A stretch of 64,000 bases of DNA from Clostridiaceae bacterium (lineage in GTDB: Bacteria; Bacillota; Clostridia; UBA1212; DUPL01): NCBI GenBank assembly GCA_012838385.1, contig DUPL01000068.1:1-64000 (forward strand), written 5' to 3'. Both the position numbers and the translations under genes were made by a program. Of the stretch, positions 37,030-44,645 are shown piece after piece (positions within the stretch are counted from its first letter, which is position 1; every line of letters begins with the position of its first letter). Below the pieces are notes generated by a model. The model worked only from the letters and a program-made list of their open reading frames with translations, was not told where the DNA came from and did not search any database.

Positions 37030-37873
37030 CATACTTTATCATGCCTCTTGCTGCCAAAGTTGCCTGTCCAACCGCTACGGATATCTGTTTGAAGTCTGAT
37101 ACGCAATCTCCTGCAGCAAAAATACCTGGGATGTTGGTCTGAAAATCCTCGTCTGTTTTTATTCTGTCGTTTTCAATTTCAATACCAAGTTTTCTTGCAA
37201 ATTCAGCTCCTGCAGGTCTGTCAAGGGCGATAAACAAACCCTGCAAATCTTCTTCCGTATCGTCTTCAAAAACTACTTTCTCAAGTACGTTTTCGCCCTG
37301 CAGGGCTTTGATTTTCTTTGTTATTACCCTGTACTTGCTTTTCTCCACTTCCAGCTCTCTGCCATTTGTATAAATCGTAATATTTGGTGTAAATTTCTCC
37401 ATTTCTTCCGCTTCGCTTATGGCATAGTCTTTGTTGCCCAGAATTCCAACCGCTTTCCCTCTGAAAAAGAAACCATCACAAGTTGTACAGTAGCTGACCC
37501 CTTTTCCTTCGAATTTCTTAATACCAGGAATTATTGCCGGAGGCAGTGGCTTTCCTGTAGCTATAAGTATTGTTTTTGCATTATATGTGTCGACATTGGT
37601 TTTTACATCAAAGCCGTTATCTGCATAGGATATGTTAAGAACGTGCGCAGTAAGTATCTTTGCGCCGAATCTCTTTGCCTGGCGCTCACCTTGTTCCAAA
37701 AGCTCACGTCCGCTGATTGTGTCCTCAAACCCAAAATAGTTGTCAACATGTATTGCCTTTAATAGAGCGGAATCGTTTTCACCTATTACTATTACGGACA
37801 ATCCTGCTCTTGCAATGTATATGGCAGCCTGCAAACCTGCGGGACCTTTTCCTACCACTATTGCGTCATACAT
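37016..37873 (-). CDS. Thioredoxin-reductase-like flavoprotein lacking a clear NADPH motif
   Basis: 285 residues. FAD motif GKGPAGLQAA at 8-17, redox pair C129-TT-C132 followed by DGFFF, and a C-terminal GIFAAGDCVSD. The NAD(P) region reads GILGNKDYAISEA where normal reductases have a GGGxSA loop, and the HRRxxxR phosphate-binding motif is absent (TIYTNGRELEVEKS). The electron donor may therefore be ferredoxin, as in clostridial FFTR-type enzymes (inference). AAGGAGG lies 6 bases before the ATG. No thioredoxin gene is adjacent. Confidence 0.85.
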   Translation of the reverse strand: MYDAIVVGKGPAGLQAAIYIARAGLSVIVIGENDSALLKAIHVDNYFGFEDTISGRELLEQGERQAKRFGAKILTAHVLNISYADNGFDVKTNVDTYNAKTILIATGKPLPPAIIPGIKKFEGKGVSYCTTCDGFFFRGKAVGILGNKDYAISEAEEMEKFTPNITIYTNGRELEVEKSKYRVITKKIKALQGENVLEKVVFEDDTEEDLQGLFIALDRPAGAEFARKLGIEIENDRIKTDEDFQTNIPGIFAAGDCVSDFKQISVAVGQATLAARGMIKYAKNA

Positions 37874-37948
37874 AAAAATTCCTCCTTTTAGAACTATTTT
37901 TAATTTTCCTACATATTATATACTAAAACATATCAGGAGGTAAAATTT

Positions 37949-38257
37949 ATGGCAAATTTATTTGACAGGATCGATGGAAAGATTATGGAGGCGAAAATAG
38001 ATCAGGGGATAGATATGCTGAAAAACAAAAGTCCTGACGAAATATCCAAGAAAATCTCAAAAATGGATAAGGATGAAATAATGCAGAAGCTGGATGAGTT
38101 GGATGAAAAAAGGATAAAGGAATTGAACATTGATCTGGACAAAATTAAAAAGAAGATTACACCGGAAGACATAGAAAAAGCCAAAAAGATTGCTGGCAAA
38201 GACGGCGAGGTAATTATTAATCGTCTGCTTGAATTGCTTAAACAAGGTGGTAAATAA
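37949..38257 (+). CDS. Small charged helical protein A of a three-gene cassette
   Basis: 102 residues, almost half Lys, Asp or Glu, with heptad-like helices (EIMQKLDELDEKRIKEL). No signal peptide. Function not recognised. AGGAGG precedes the ATG. The stop TAA shares its last base with the ATG of gene B, so the two are translationally coupled. Confidence 0.75.
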   Translation: MANLFDRIDGKIMEAKIDQGIDMLKNKSPDEISKKISKMDKDEIMQKLDELDEKRIKELNIDLDKIKKKITPEDIEKAKKIAGKDGEVIINRLLELLKQGGK

Positions 38258-38622
38258 TGGACAAGGAAACCGAAGAAAAGCTGAAGCAACTGGGGAGTAT
38301 GTTTGGAATAACTGAAATACCGGACAATTTGGGAGAAGTTCTGGAATCCTTTTTGTCAGGACAAAGCGATAATGCAAATGAAGAAAGTCAAAAAGAAGAG
38401 AAAAACGATACGGACCTGGGGATTGATATTGACGCGGATACTATAAGGTTAATTACTACTTTGAAAAAAAGCCTGGACAGAAATAAGAGTGATGATAAAG
38501 CCAGGCTTTTGAAAGCCTTGACTCCTTTTCTGAACGAAAAAAAACAACAGAAGGTGAATAATGCGCTAAAGCTGATTACATTTGCTGAAATTGCAAAAAA
38601 CAAGGATTTATTAGGTCTTTAA
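38257..38622 (+). CDS. Small helical protein B of a three-gene cassette
   Basis: 121 residues, acidic in the middle (residues 42-62), with a C-terminal helical block ARLLKALTPFLNEKKQQKV followed by NNALKLI. This LLKALxPFLxxxxQxKV pattern recurs, as far as I recall, in small clostridial proteins of unknown role. Coupled to gene A by a one-base overlap. Confidence 0.75.
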   Translation: MDKETEEKLKQLGSMFGITEIPDNLGEVLESFLSGQSDNANEESQKEEKNDTDLGIDIDADTIRLITTLKKSLDRNKSDDKARLLKALTPFLNEKKQQKVNNALKLITFAEIAKNKDLLGL

Positions 38623-38637
38623 CTGGGGTTGATAAAA

Positions 38638-38961
38638 TTGCCAGAAAACATCATAAATGACAATTATGAAAACAATCCAGAGGTTGTAATGGTATCTCCT
38701 CTGGATAACCCCTATGATTCCAAACCAGTACATGCTTCCAAAAAGAAAAAGCCAGGCGGCATTGGAAGCTTTATTGAAAACATACTGGACAGAATCAAAC
38801 AGATATTGTCAAGGTTTTTGGGCAGGGATGTAGGTACAGATGACTTGCTACTTCTTGGCCTTATTCTTGTGCTGTTTTTTGAAAAAAGAAACAAGGATTC
38901 CTCAGACAGCGACGATATCGACTTGTTACTGATTGTTCTATTGTATTTGCTGATATCTTAA
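38638..38961 (+). CDS. Small membrane-associated protein C of a three-gene cassette
   Basis: 107 residues. A basic middle (KKKKPGGIGSF, RIKQILSRFLGR) is followed by two short Leu/Ile-rich stretches (LLLLGLILVLFF and LLLIVLLYLLI) split by an acidic loop (SSDSDD), suggesting a hairpin in or on a membrane. Start is TTG 38638 with GGGG at 38625-38628; TTG 38629 touches that site. Function unknown; it completes the cassette with A and B. Confidence 0.7.
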   Translation: MPENIINDNYENNPEVVMVSPLDNPYDSKPVHASKKKKPGGIGSFIENILDRIKQILSRFLGRDVGTDDLLLLGLILVLFFEKRNKDSSDSDDIDLLLIVLLYLLIS

Positions 38962-38971
38962 TATCAAATTA

Positions 38972-39000
38972 TTGATATGGACGCTGCCATATGTTACTAT
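38972..39000 (+). promoter_or_regulatory. Promoter of the glycerol-1-phosphate dehydrogenase-like gene
   Basis: TTGATA (38972-38977), 17-base spacer, TACTAT (38995-39000), 35 bases before the ATG. The spacer includes a short dyad ATATGG/CCATAT. Confidence 0.5.
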
Positions 39001-39035
39001 TGTAAAGTAAGACAATGTAAAAAGGAGTTTAAAAA

Positions 39036-40220
39036 ATGGACAAGCCAAAAATATTGGACATGAATGTTGGTGAAATGCCAAACTACAGGTATCTTTGCAC
39101 ATGTGGCAGAGAACACGGCGTTGATATAAACAGGATTGAGATGGGGAAGGGTGTAATTGAAAAGCTTCCTGAAATCATTCAAAAGTTCAAAGACAAAACT
39201 GTATTAATAGTATGTGATGACAACACATTTAAGATTGCAGGCGAAAGAGTCCAGAATATACTCGAAAGCAATGGTTTTAAAACAAGAATACATGTTGCAT
39301 ACTCACTAGACTATCCAATATTGATTCCTGATGCTTTTACAGTTGGAAGATTAATGATTGCAGCTGAAGATGATACGGGTCTAATTCTTGGTGTTGGTTC
39401 AGGTACAATAAATGATGTTTGCAAAATCGTTTCATATAAAATGAAACTAGACAGCGTTATCGTATGTACCGCTCCTTCCATGGACGGCTATGCGTCAACT
39501 TTGTCTCCACTTATCGTAGACAAGCAGAAAATTACGTATCCATCCCATTATCCTTATGCAATAGTTGCTGATGTTGACATAATGAAGGATGCACCATTGG
39601 AAATGCTCAGAGCGGGTTTTGGTGATATTGTTGGCAAATATACCGCTCTTACAGACTGGAGACTTACAGTAATCGTCAACAAGGAGTACTACTGCGACAC
39701 CACTGCAAAGCTGATGCAGAATGCAGTGGACAAGGTGGTGGAGAATACTGAAAGGTATTTTGCAAGAGAAGCGGATGCCATTTACAATGTAACTGAAGCC
39801 TTGATGCTGGCAGGCATCTCAATGGGCCTTGTAGGCATATCAAGACCTGCTTCAGGAAGCGAGCATCATCTTGCTCACTTTTGGGAGCTTGATGCACTTG
39901 CCAAAGGAATAGAACATCCTCTTCATGGCAATTCTGTAGGTGTAGGCTCGATAATTACTTCGGAAGCGTACAGAATCATGAGCGAAAAGTTTGAGGAGCC
40001 GAAAGCTGCAAATCCGCCAAGTCCCGAGCTGCTAAGGGATATATACAGAAGAGCGGATATGCCTCTTACACCCAAGGAACTGGGCATTGAGAAGGACGTA
40101 TTCCATAACAGTATAAGAAACGCTTACAGAATCCGACCAAGGTATACGATTTTCAATTATACGAAAGACAGGGCTCTGCTGGACAAGATGGCAGATGACC
40201 TTACCGACATATTCTATTAA
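39036..40220 (+). CDS. sn-Glycerol-1-phosphate dehydrogenase family protein (AraM-like)
   Basis: 394 residues of the iron-alcohol-dehydrogenase/glycerol dehydrogenase superfamily. NAD-binding GVGSGTINDVCK, then CTAPSMDGYASTLSP, and metal ligands in the RAGFGDIVGK and SGSEHHLAHFWEL segments fit AraM/EgsA. An N-terminal C-x-CGREH element is family-typical. The reaction would reduce dihydroxyacetone phosphate to glycerol 1-phosphate, the archaeal-type enantiomer. No PcrB-like partner or arabinose operon is visible. Followed after 14 bases by the RluA gene. Confidence 0.88.
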   Translation: MDKPKILDMNVGEMPNYRYLCTCGREHGVDINRIEMGKGVIEKLPEIIQKFKDKTVLIVCDDNTFKIAGERVQNILESNGFKTRIHVAYSLDYPILIPDAFTVGRLMIAAEDDTGLILGVGSGTINDVCKIVSYKMKLDSVIVCTAPSMDGYASTLSPLIVDKQKITYPSHYPYAIVADVDIMKDAPLEMLRAGFGDIVGKYTALTDWRLTVIVNKEYYCDTTAKLMQNAVDKVVENTERYFAREADAIYNVTEALMLAGISMGLVGISRPASGSEHHLAHFWELDALAKGIEHPLHGNSVGVGSIITSEAYRIMSEKFEEPKAANPPSPELLRDIYRRADMPLTPKELGIEKDVFHNSIRNAYRIRPRYTIFNYTKDRALLDKMADDLTDIFY

Positions 40221-40234
40221 TTAAGAGGTGCTTG

Positions 40235-40972
40235 ATGACTGAAATCTACAGATTTGACGGAAAAACGACATCAAACGAAATAAAGATTATATACGAGGAC
40301 AACCATATAATCTCAGTTGTCAAGCCTGCAGGCATTTTGAGCCAGGGGGATGCGTCACAGGACACAGATCTCCTTTCCCTTTTGAAACAGGATTTGAAGA
40401 CAAGATACAACAAACCTTATGACGCTTTTGTAGGCCTTGTTCATCGTCTTGACAGAAATACTGGTGGAACCATGGTATATGCAAAGACATCCAAGGGAGC
40501 TTCAAGATTGTCAAAGCAGCTTAGAGACAAGGAATTCAAAAAAGGATACTTTGCCATAGTTGACGGAATTGTGAAAAAGGACGGCAGACTGACAAACAAG
40601 CTTGAAAAGGACAGTAAAACAAACAAGGTGTATGAATCCGACGAGGGGAAACTGTCAATACTTGAATACAAAGTTATTGATTGCATCGGAGATATGTCGT
40701 TGGTGTTTGTAATCCCGATTACGGGAAGAACCCATCAGATAAGGGCTCAGATGGCCTCTTTCGGTCATCCTTTAATAGGAGATGTGAAATATGGGTATAA
40801 AAAGAACATGGGAGATTTTTTTGCCCTGTGGTCTTCCTGTATCAAGATAAAACATGTTACATTAGACAAAAAACTTCTTTTGCAAAGTATACCTGAAAGG
40901 TCTAATGTATGGAGCAAGTTCAAGGAAAAAACATATATTGATGCATTAAACGAAATAGGAGATGTTTTATGA
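40235..40972 (+). CDS. RluA-family pseudouridine synthase
   Basis: 245 residues. Catalytic HRLDRNTGG motif with the nucleophilic Asp, TGRTHQIRAQMA, and HPLIGDVKYG are intact. There is no S4 domain before the catalytic part, so it is a minimal RluA-type enzyme; whether it acts on rRNA or tRNA cannot be told. ATG 40235 has AGAGG six bases upstream. Its TGA overlaps the next ATG by 4 bases (ATGA). Confidence 0.92.
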   Translation: MTEIYRFDGKTTSNEIKIIYEDNHIISVVKPAGILSQGDASQDTDLLSLLKQDLKTRYNKPYDAFVGLVHRLDRNTGGTMVYAKTSKGASRLSKQLRDKEFKKGYFAIVDGIVKKDGRLTNKLEKDSKTNKVYESDEGKLSILEYKVIDCIGDMSLVFVIPITGRTHQIRAQMASFGHPLIGDVKYGYKKNMGDFFALWSSCIKIKHVTLDKKLLLQSIPERSNVWSKFKEKTYIDALNEIGDVL

Positions 40973-42105
40973 AAGACAAAATGACTCTTGTTGCCACCGC
41001 TACATTTGGACTGGAAGCCATGGTGTCAAGAGAACTGAAATGGCTGGGATATACTGATCAGCATACTGATAACGGAAGAATATACTTTACCGGAGATGCC
41101 GAGGCCATATGCAAAACAAACATGTGGCTAAGATGCGCAAACAGAATATATTTGCAAGTGGGCAAGTTCAAAGCCGAGACTTTCGAAGAACTGTTTCAAA
41201 ACACCAAGGCATTGCCTTGGGAAGAATATCTTCCTGTTGACGCAAACTTTCCAGTGGATGGAAAGAGTGCAAAGTCAAAACTGTTCAGTGTATCCGACTG
41301 TCAGGCTATAGTTAAGAAAGCCATCGTTGAGCGATTGAAGCTTTTCTACGACAAGGAGATTTTCCCTGAGACGGGTGCAAGATATAAAATCGAGGTTGCA
41401 CTGCAGAAGGATATTGCAACATTGTCAATTGACACAACAGGACACAGTCTGCACAAAAGGGGATACCGTGAAGAAGTAGGGGATGCTCCAATCAAAGAGA
41501 CTCTTGCAGCCGGCCTTTTGTATGTAAGCAGGTGGAAACCTGACAGAGCTTTGTTGGATCCGATGTGTGGTACAGGCACAATTCCCATTGAAGCTGCATT
41601 AATCGGAATGAATATTGCACCGGGTTTGAACCAGACTTTTGACGCTGAAAATTGGAAGCAGATGGACAAGTCCTTGTGGAAGAAAACCAGGGAAGATGCC
41701 AGGAGCAGGATAAATCACGATGTCAACTTGCGCATCTATGCTTCCGACATAAACTACTTTGCTATTAAAAGTGCTATGGAAAATGCCAAAAGGGCAGGGG
41801 TGTTTGATAAAATCCATTTTCAGAAGATGGACTTTAGAGAGACCTCTTCCAGGTACAAATACGGATTTATTATCACCAATCCACCTTACGGCGAGCGACT
41901 GTCAAGAGACGACGATATAGTAAAATTATACAAAGATATGGGAAATCATTTTAAAACCTTTGAAACATGGTCATACTATATAATAACGCCGCACGAGAAA
42001 TTTGAAAGTCTGTTTGGAAGGAGGGCTGACAAAAAGAGAAAACTCTTCAATGGAAACATCAAGTGCGATTACTATCAATTTTACGGACCAAAGCCGCCTT
42101 TTTGA
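40969..42105 (+). CDS. THUMP-domain RNA methyltransferase (RlmL/YpsC-like)
   Basis: 378 residues. N-terminal ferredoxin-like plus THUMP region (about 1-160), then a Rossmann methyltransferase with DPMCGTGTIPIEAAL and the catalytic NPPYGERL, typical of N2-guanine methyltransferases acting on 23S rRNA (G2445-type). It lacks the RlmK half of the E. coli fusion, as is usual in Firmicutes. Coupled to the pseudouridine synthase by ATGA. Confidence 0.92.
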   Translation: MKDKMTLVATATFGLEAMVSRELKWLGYTDQHTDNGRIYFTGDAEAICKTNMWLRCANRIYLQVGKFKAETFEELFQNTKALPWEEYLPVDANFPVDGKSAKSKLFSVSDCQAIVKKAIVERLKLFYDKEIFPETGARYKIEVALQKDIATLSIDTTGHSLHKRGYREEVGDAPIKETLAAGLLYVSRWKPDRALLDPMCGTGTIPIEAALIGMNIAPGLNQTFDAENWKQMDKSLWKKTREDARSRINHDVNLRIYASDINYFAIKSAMENAKRAGVFDKIHFQKMDFRETSSRYKYGFIITNPPYGERLSRDDDIVKLYKDMGNHFKTFETWSYYIITPHEKFESLFGRRADKKRKLFNGNIKCDYYQFYGPKPPF

Positions 42106-42124
42106 TGCAAAATAATAATAAGGC

Positions 42125-42153
42125 TTGACAGTTTAAGTAAAATGGAATAAAAT
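42125..42153 (+). promoter_or_regulatory. Strong sigma-A promoter of the HU gene
   Basis: Perfect TTGACA (42125-42130), 17-base spacer, TAAAAT (42148-42153), 39 bases before the ATG. Confidence 0.75.
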
Positions 42154-42191
42154 GCGAAAAGTAAGTAAATTTTATTAAGGAGGAAATAAAT

Positions 42192-42470
42192 ATGACAAAA
42201 AGAGAATTAGCAGCGGCACTAGCAGAAAGAAACAATCTAAGTAAAAAAGATGCTGTAGATATCGTGAACTCTTTCGTAGATATTATTACAGAGGCATTGC
42301 AGAATGGTGACACCGTTCAGTTGACAGGTTTCGGTACTTTTGGCGTTAAGGACAGACCAGAGAGAGTCGGACATAACCCAAGAGAAAAAGGCTCAAAAAT
42401 CGTCATTCCAGCTAGAAAAAGCCCATTTTTCAAAGCTGGCAAATCCCTGAAGGATAGTGTAAACGAATAA
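42192..42470 (+). CDS. hup: HU-family DNA-binding protein
   Basis: 92 residues. Opens MTKRELAAALAER; the GFGTFGVKDRPERVGHNPRE segment is the DNA-embracing arm and its base, and the C-terminus ends with FKAGKSLKD. Binds and bends DNA as a dimer to compact the nucleoid. AAGGAGG is strong. Monocistronic between its own promoter and terminator. Confidence 0.96.
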   Translation: MTKRELAAALAERNNLSKKDAVDIVNSFVDIITEALQNGDTVQLTGFGTFGVKDRPERVGHNPREKGSKIVIPARKSPFFKAGKSLKDSVNE

Positions 42471-42488
42471 TATAATAGAAGGTAAATA

Positions 42489-42513
42489 AAAATCCCCGCA
42501 ATGCGGGGTTTTT
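42489..42513. terminator. Bidirectional terminator between hup and rplS
   Basis: GC-rich 6-bp stem CCCCGC/GCGGGG (42494-42508), 3-base loop, flanked by an A-run before and TTTTT after, so it can stop both hup (+) and rplS (-). Confidence 0.9.
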
Positions 42514-42516
42514 AAT

Positions 42517-42858
42517 TTATAACTTTTCTTTAATCCTGGCAGCTTTGCCCACTCTGTCGCGCAGATAGTAAAGTTTTGCTCTTCTGACTTTACCATGGCG
42601 AACAACTTCCACTTTTTCAATTTTTGGTGAATGTCTTGGGAAAACTCTTTCAACTCCAACACCGTAAGAAATTTTTCTTACTGTAAAGGATTGACCAAGG
42701 CCTTTTCCCTTGATTGCTATTACGGATCCATCAAAAATCTGAATTCTTTCACGACTTCCTTCTTTTACTTTAAAATGAACCCTAACAAAATCACCAACCT
42801 GAATAGGTTCCAGATCTTCTTTCATATAATCAGCTTCAACTGCTCTGATAATATCCAT
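42517..42858 (-). CDS. rplS: 50S ribosomal protein L19
   Basis: 113 residues. [32 protein letters not shown] and [18 protein letters not shown] are hallmark L19 segments at the 30S-50S interface. Starting at 42858 gives MDIIRAVE, with AAGGAG 9 bases upstream; ATG 42864 is only 3 bases from it. The gene stands alone; the usual rpsP-rimM-trmD neighbours are absent here. Confidence 0.96.
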   Translation of the reverse strand: MDIIRAVEADYMKEDLEPIQVGDFVRVHFKVKEGSRERIQIFDGSVIAIKGKGLGQSFTVRKISYGVGVERVFPRHSPKIEKVEVVRHGKVRRAKLYYLRDRVGKAARIKEKL

Positions 42859-42934
42859 CTTCATTCACTCCTTCTTCTTAGACGTTCATGCATGAAGCAG
42901 CAGCGGACCGTCCTTTTACTGTTTTTACACAGCA
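42859..42934 (-). ncRNA. Possible L19 leader (autoregulatory 5' UTR)
   Basis: The transcript from the promoter at 42941-42969 has about 75 leader bases. It includes a small hairpin CTGT-GTAAAA-ACAG near the 5' end and a 12-base palindrome (TTCATGCATGAA, 42885-42896 region) before the ribosome site. Firmicutes carry an L19 leader family controlling rplS; I cannot confirm the match without a covariance model. Confidence 0.3.
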
Positions 42935-42940
42935 TTGTCT

Positions 42941-42969
42941 ATTATACAATCTCAAACATTTATTGTCAA
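42941..42969 (-). promoter_or_regulatory. Consensus sigma-A promoter of rplS
   Basis: On the minus strand: perfect TTGACA (42969-42964), 17-base spacer and perfect TATAAT (42946-42941). Confidence 0.85.
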
Positions 42970-43011
42970 TAAATAATTTTTATAATAAATACTGCCGTTT
43001 GCTTTATTATT

Positions 43012-43809
43012 TTATCTTCTCTTTAGTAATATTGCATCCTTATTCCAGGCATTTTCATTTTTTATTTTTTCCCAGTTGGCGTTAAGTACTCTTAAATATC
43101 TGTTACGCCCAACTCGTTCCTGTTCTTGAGAGATATATCCGTTATCTATCAGCTCTGAGAGATTCCTTCTTACAAGTTCCAGGTCAACTGAATATTTGCT
43201 GGATGTCAATTCAACTGTTTTATTGAATGTCAGGTGATTCTTTGCCCTTTCATTCTCTTCAAGACATGTAAAGATATAATTCTGTATCGGCAAATCAAAG
43301 TCTTCTTCAGTTGGTACAACTTCTGTCCAATCAGCATTCTTAGCCAAGTTATGATTAAGACTGCCTTTTACAGCGTATATACCAACCTTTTTGTTACAGA
43401 AATTTCTTAAAAAGGCAACTACTGAACTGAAATGTCCATCACCTGAGAAAATTATAAACAGATTCACATCGCTGCTTGAAAGTGCTTTCTGATATATGTT
43501 GTCAAGGATTATGAAATCTGTATAGTCTTTCATGTAATATTGATCAGGATTGTAAGTATCTATAATCTTATTAGTAAAAGCACGTATTCTTTTTGTTTCA
43601 ACTTCTTTTTCCTTGAACTTTGAAAAGTTAGCAAAAAATATGACTTCCTCCAAGTTGCATTTTTCCTTTAAGTCGTCAAACCAGGCATCAATATTTGGTC
43701 TTAACCCGTGTATTCTCTCCAGAGATATATACCAATGTTCATAGTCGACAAAAGCCACTGCTCGTGGCAGGTTGTTCCTATTGGATTTTCGTTTTTTTCG
43801 AAATAGCAT
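43012..43809 (-). CDS. NYN-domain (PIN-like) putative ribonuclease with C-terminal winged helix
   Basis: 265 residues. The NYN/LabA-type fold shows AFVDYEHW (D22), the acidic run DYTDFIILDNIYQ, and FSGDGHFSSVV, the Asp set expected for a Mg-dependent RNase. Residues about 195-265 look like a winged helix (LELVRRNLSELIDNGYISQ). Targets are unknown. A basic stretch (RKKRKSNRNN) sits at the N-terminus. AGGAGG is 12 bases before ATG 43809, rather far. It has its own promoter. Confidence 0.85.
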   Translation of the reverse strand: MLFRKKRKSNRNNLPRAVAFVDYEHWYISLERIHGLRPNIDAWFDDLKEKCNLEEVIFFANFSKFKEKEVETKRIRAFTNKIIDTYNPDQYYMKDYTDFIILDNIYQKALSSSDVNLFIIFSGDGHFSSVVAFLRNFCNKKVGIYAVKGSLNHNLAKNADWTEVVPTEEDFDLPIQNYIFTCLEENERAKNHLTFNKTVELTSSKYSVDLELVRRNLSELIDNGYISQEQERVGRNRYLRVLNANWEKIKNENAWNKDAILLKRR

Positions 43810-43873
43810 TAAACAATCATTCCTCCTGCAAAATGGCAAACGGCAGTATTTGGTTGTCTAGGTTCACATGTAT

Positions 43874-43902
43874 ATAATACTACCAAGTCACAATAAAATC
43901 AA
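43874..43902 (-). promoter_or_regulatory. Promoter of the NYN-domain gene
   Basis: Minus strand TTGATT (43902-43897), 17-base spacer, TATTAT (43879-43874). Confidence 0.55.
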
Positions 43903-43917
43903 ATACCATATCAAAAT

Positions 43918-43946
43918 TTGCGTAATTGCGTGATTGATTGTATAAT
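43918..43946 (+). promoter_or_regulatory. Promoter of engB
   Basis: TTGCGT (43918-43923), 17-base spacer, perfect TATAAT (43941-43946). It argues against starting engB at the TTG at 43918. Confidence 0.6.
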
Positions 43947-43977
43947 CTCAATGAACAATTCAAGCAAGGAGAAAATT

Positions 43978-44559
43978 ATGGTAGTCAAGAATCCAAAATT
44001 CCTAATATCATGTGCAAATCCATCCCAATATCCGGACCTGGGAGTTCCTGAAATAGCTTTTGCAGGACGTTCCAACGTAGGCAAGTCCTCACTAATAAAT
44101 GCATTGTTGAACAGAAAAAGTCTTGCAAGGAGCGGTTCAAGGCAGGGGATGACCCGCCTTGTAAACTTCTTTAATATAGACGATGTTCTGTTATTTGTAG
44201 ATCTGCCCGGCTATGGATATGCTGCTGTTTCCAAGGAAGAGAGAAGGAGCTGGGGAAGAATTGTAGAGGATTATTTGAACAAAAGCAGAAATCTGCATCT
44301 AATCATCCTGCTTGTAGACATACGTCACAAACCTACACAAGATGATATTCAAATGATGACGTGGATAAGGGCAAACAATGTAAACCACATTATAGCTGCA
44401 ACAAAGGCGGATAAAATTGGGAAGACACAGTATCATAAGAACATCAACATCATCCGCCAGACTTTAAATACCGATTGCGAAATCATTCCTGTGTCGAACC
44501 TAAAAAAAACAGGCATCGACAGATTGTGGGAAGCTATTGACAAGTACATCCCGCTCTAA
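43978..44559 (+). CDS. engB: Ribosome biogenesis GTPase EngB/YsxC
   Basis: 193 residues. G1 GRSNVGKSS, G3 DLPGYG and G4 TKADK place it in the EngB/YihA family needed for 50S assembly. ATG 43978 has AAGGAG six bases upstream and gives family length. In many Firmicutes engB follows lon; here it stands with its own promoter and no lon. Confidence 0.95.
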   Translation: MVVKNPKFLISCANPSQYPDLGVPEIAFAGRSNVGKSSLINALLNRKSLARSGSRQGMTRLVNFFNIDDVLLFVDLPGYGYAAVSKEERRSWGRIVEDYLNKSRNLHLIILLVDIRHKPTQDDIQMMTWIRANNVNHIIAATKADKIGKTQYHKNINIIRQTLNTDCEIIPVSNLKKTGIDRLWEAIDKYIPL

Positions 44560-44567
44560 TTTCTCTA

Positions 44568-44596
44568 TTTACAACACACGCTGATTAATTTATAAT
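44568..44596 (+). promoter_or_regulatory. Promoter of the lysA-like gene
   Basis: TTTACA (44568-44573), 17-base spacer, perfect TATAAT (44591-44596). The leader ends with a three-codon ORF (44634-44645) abutting the gene start. Confidence 0.65.
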
Positions 44597-44645
44597 AATT
44601 TACTGTATATGTTTTAAGTCATTGTAACAGGAGATGAAAAGATAG

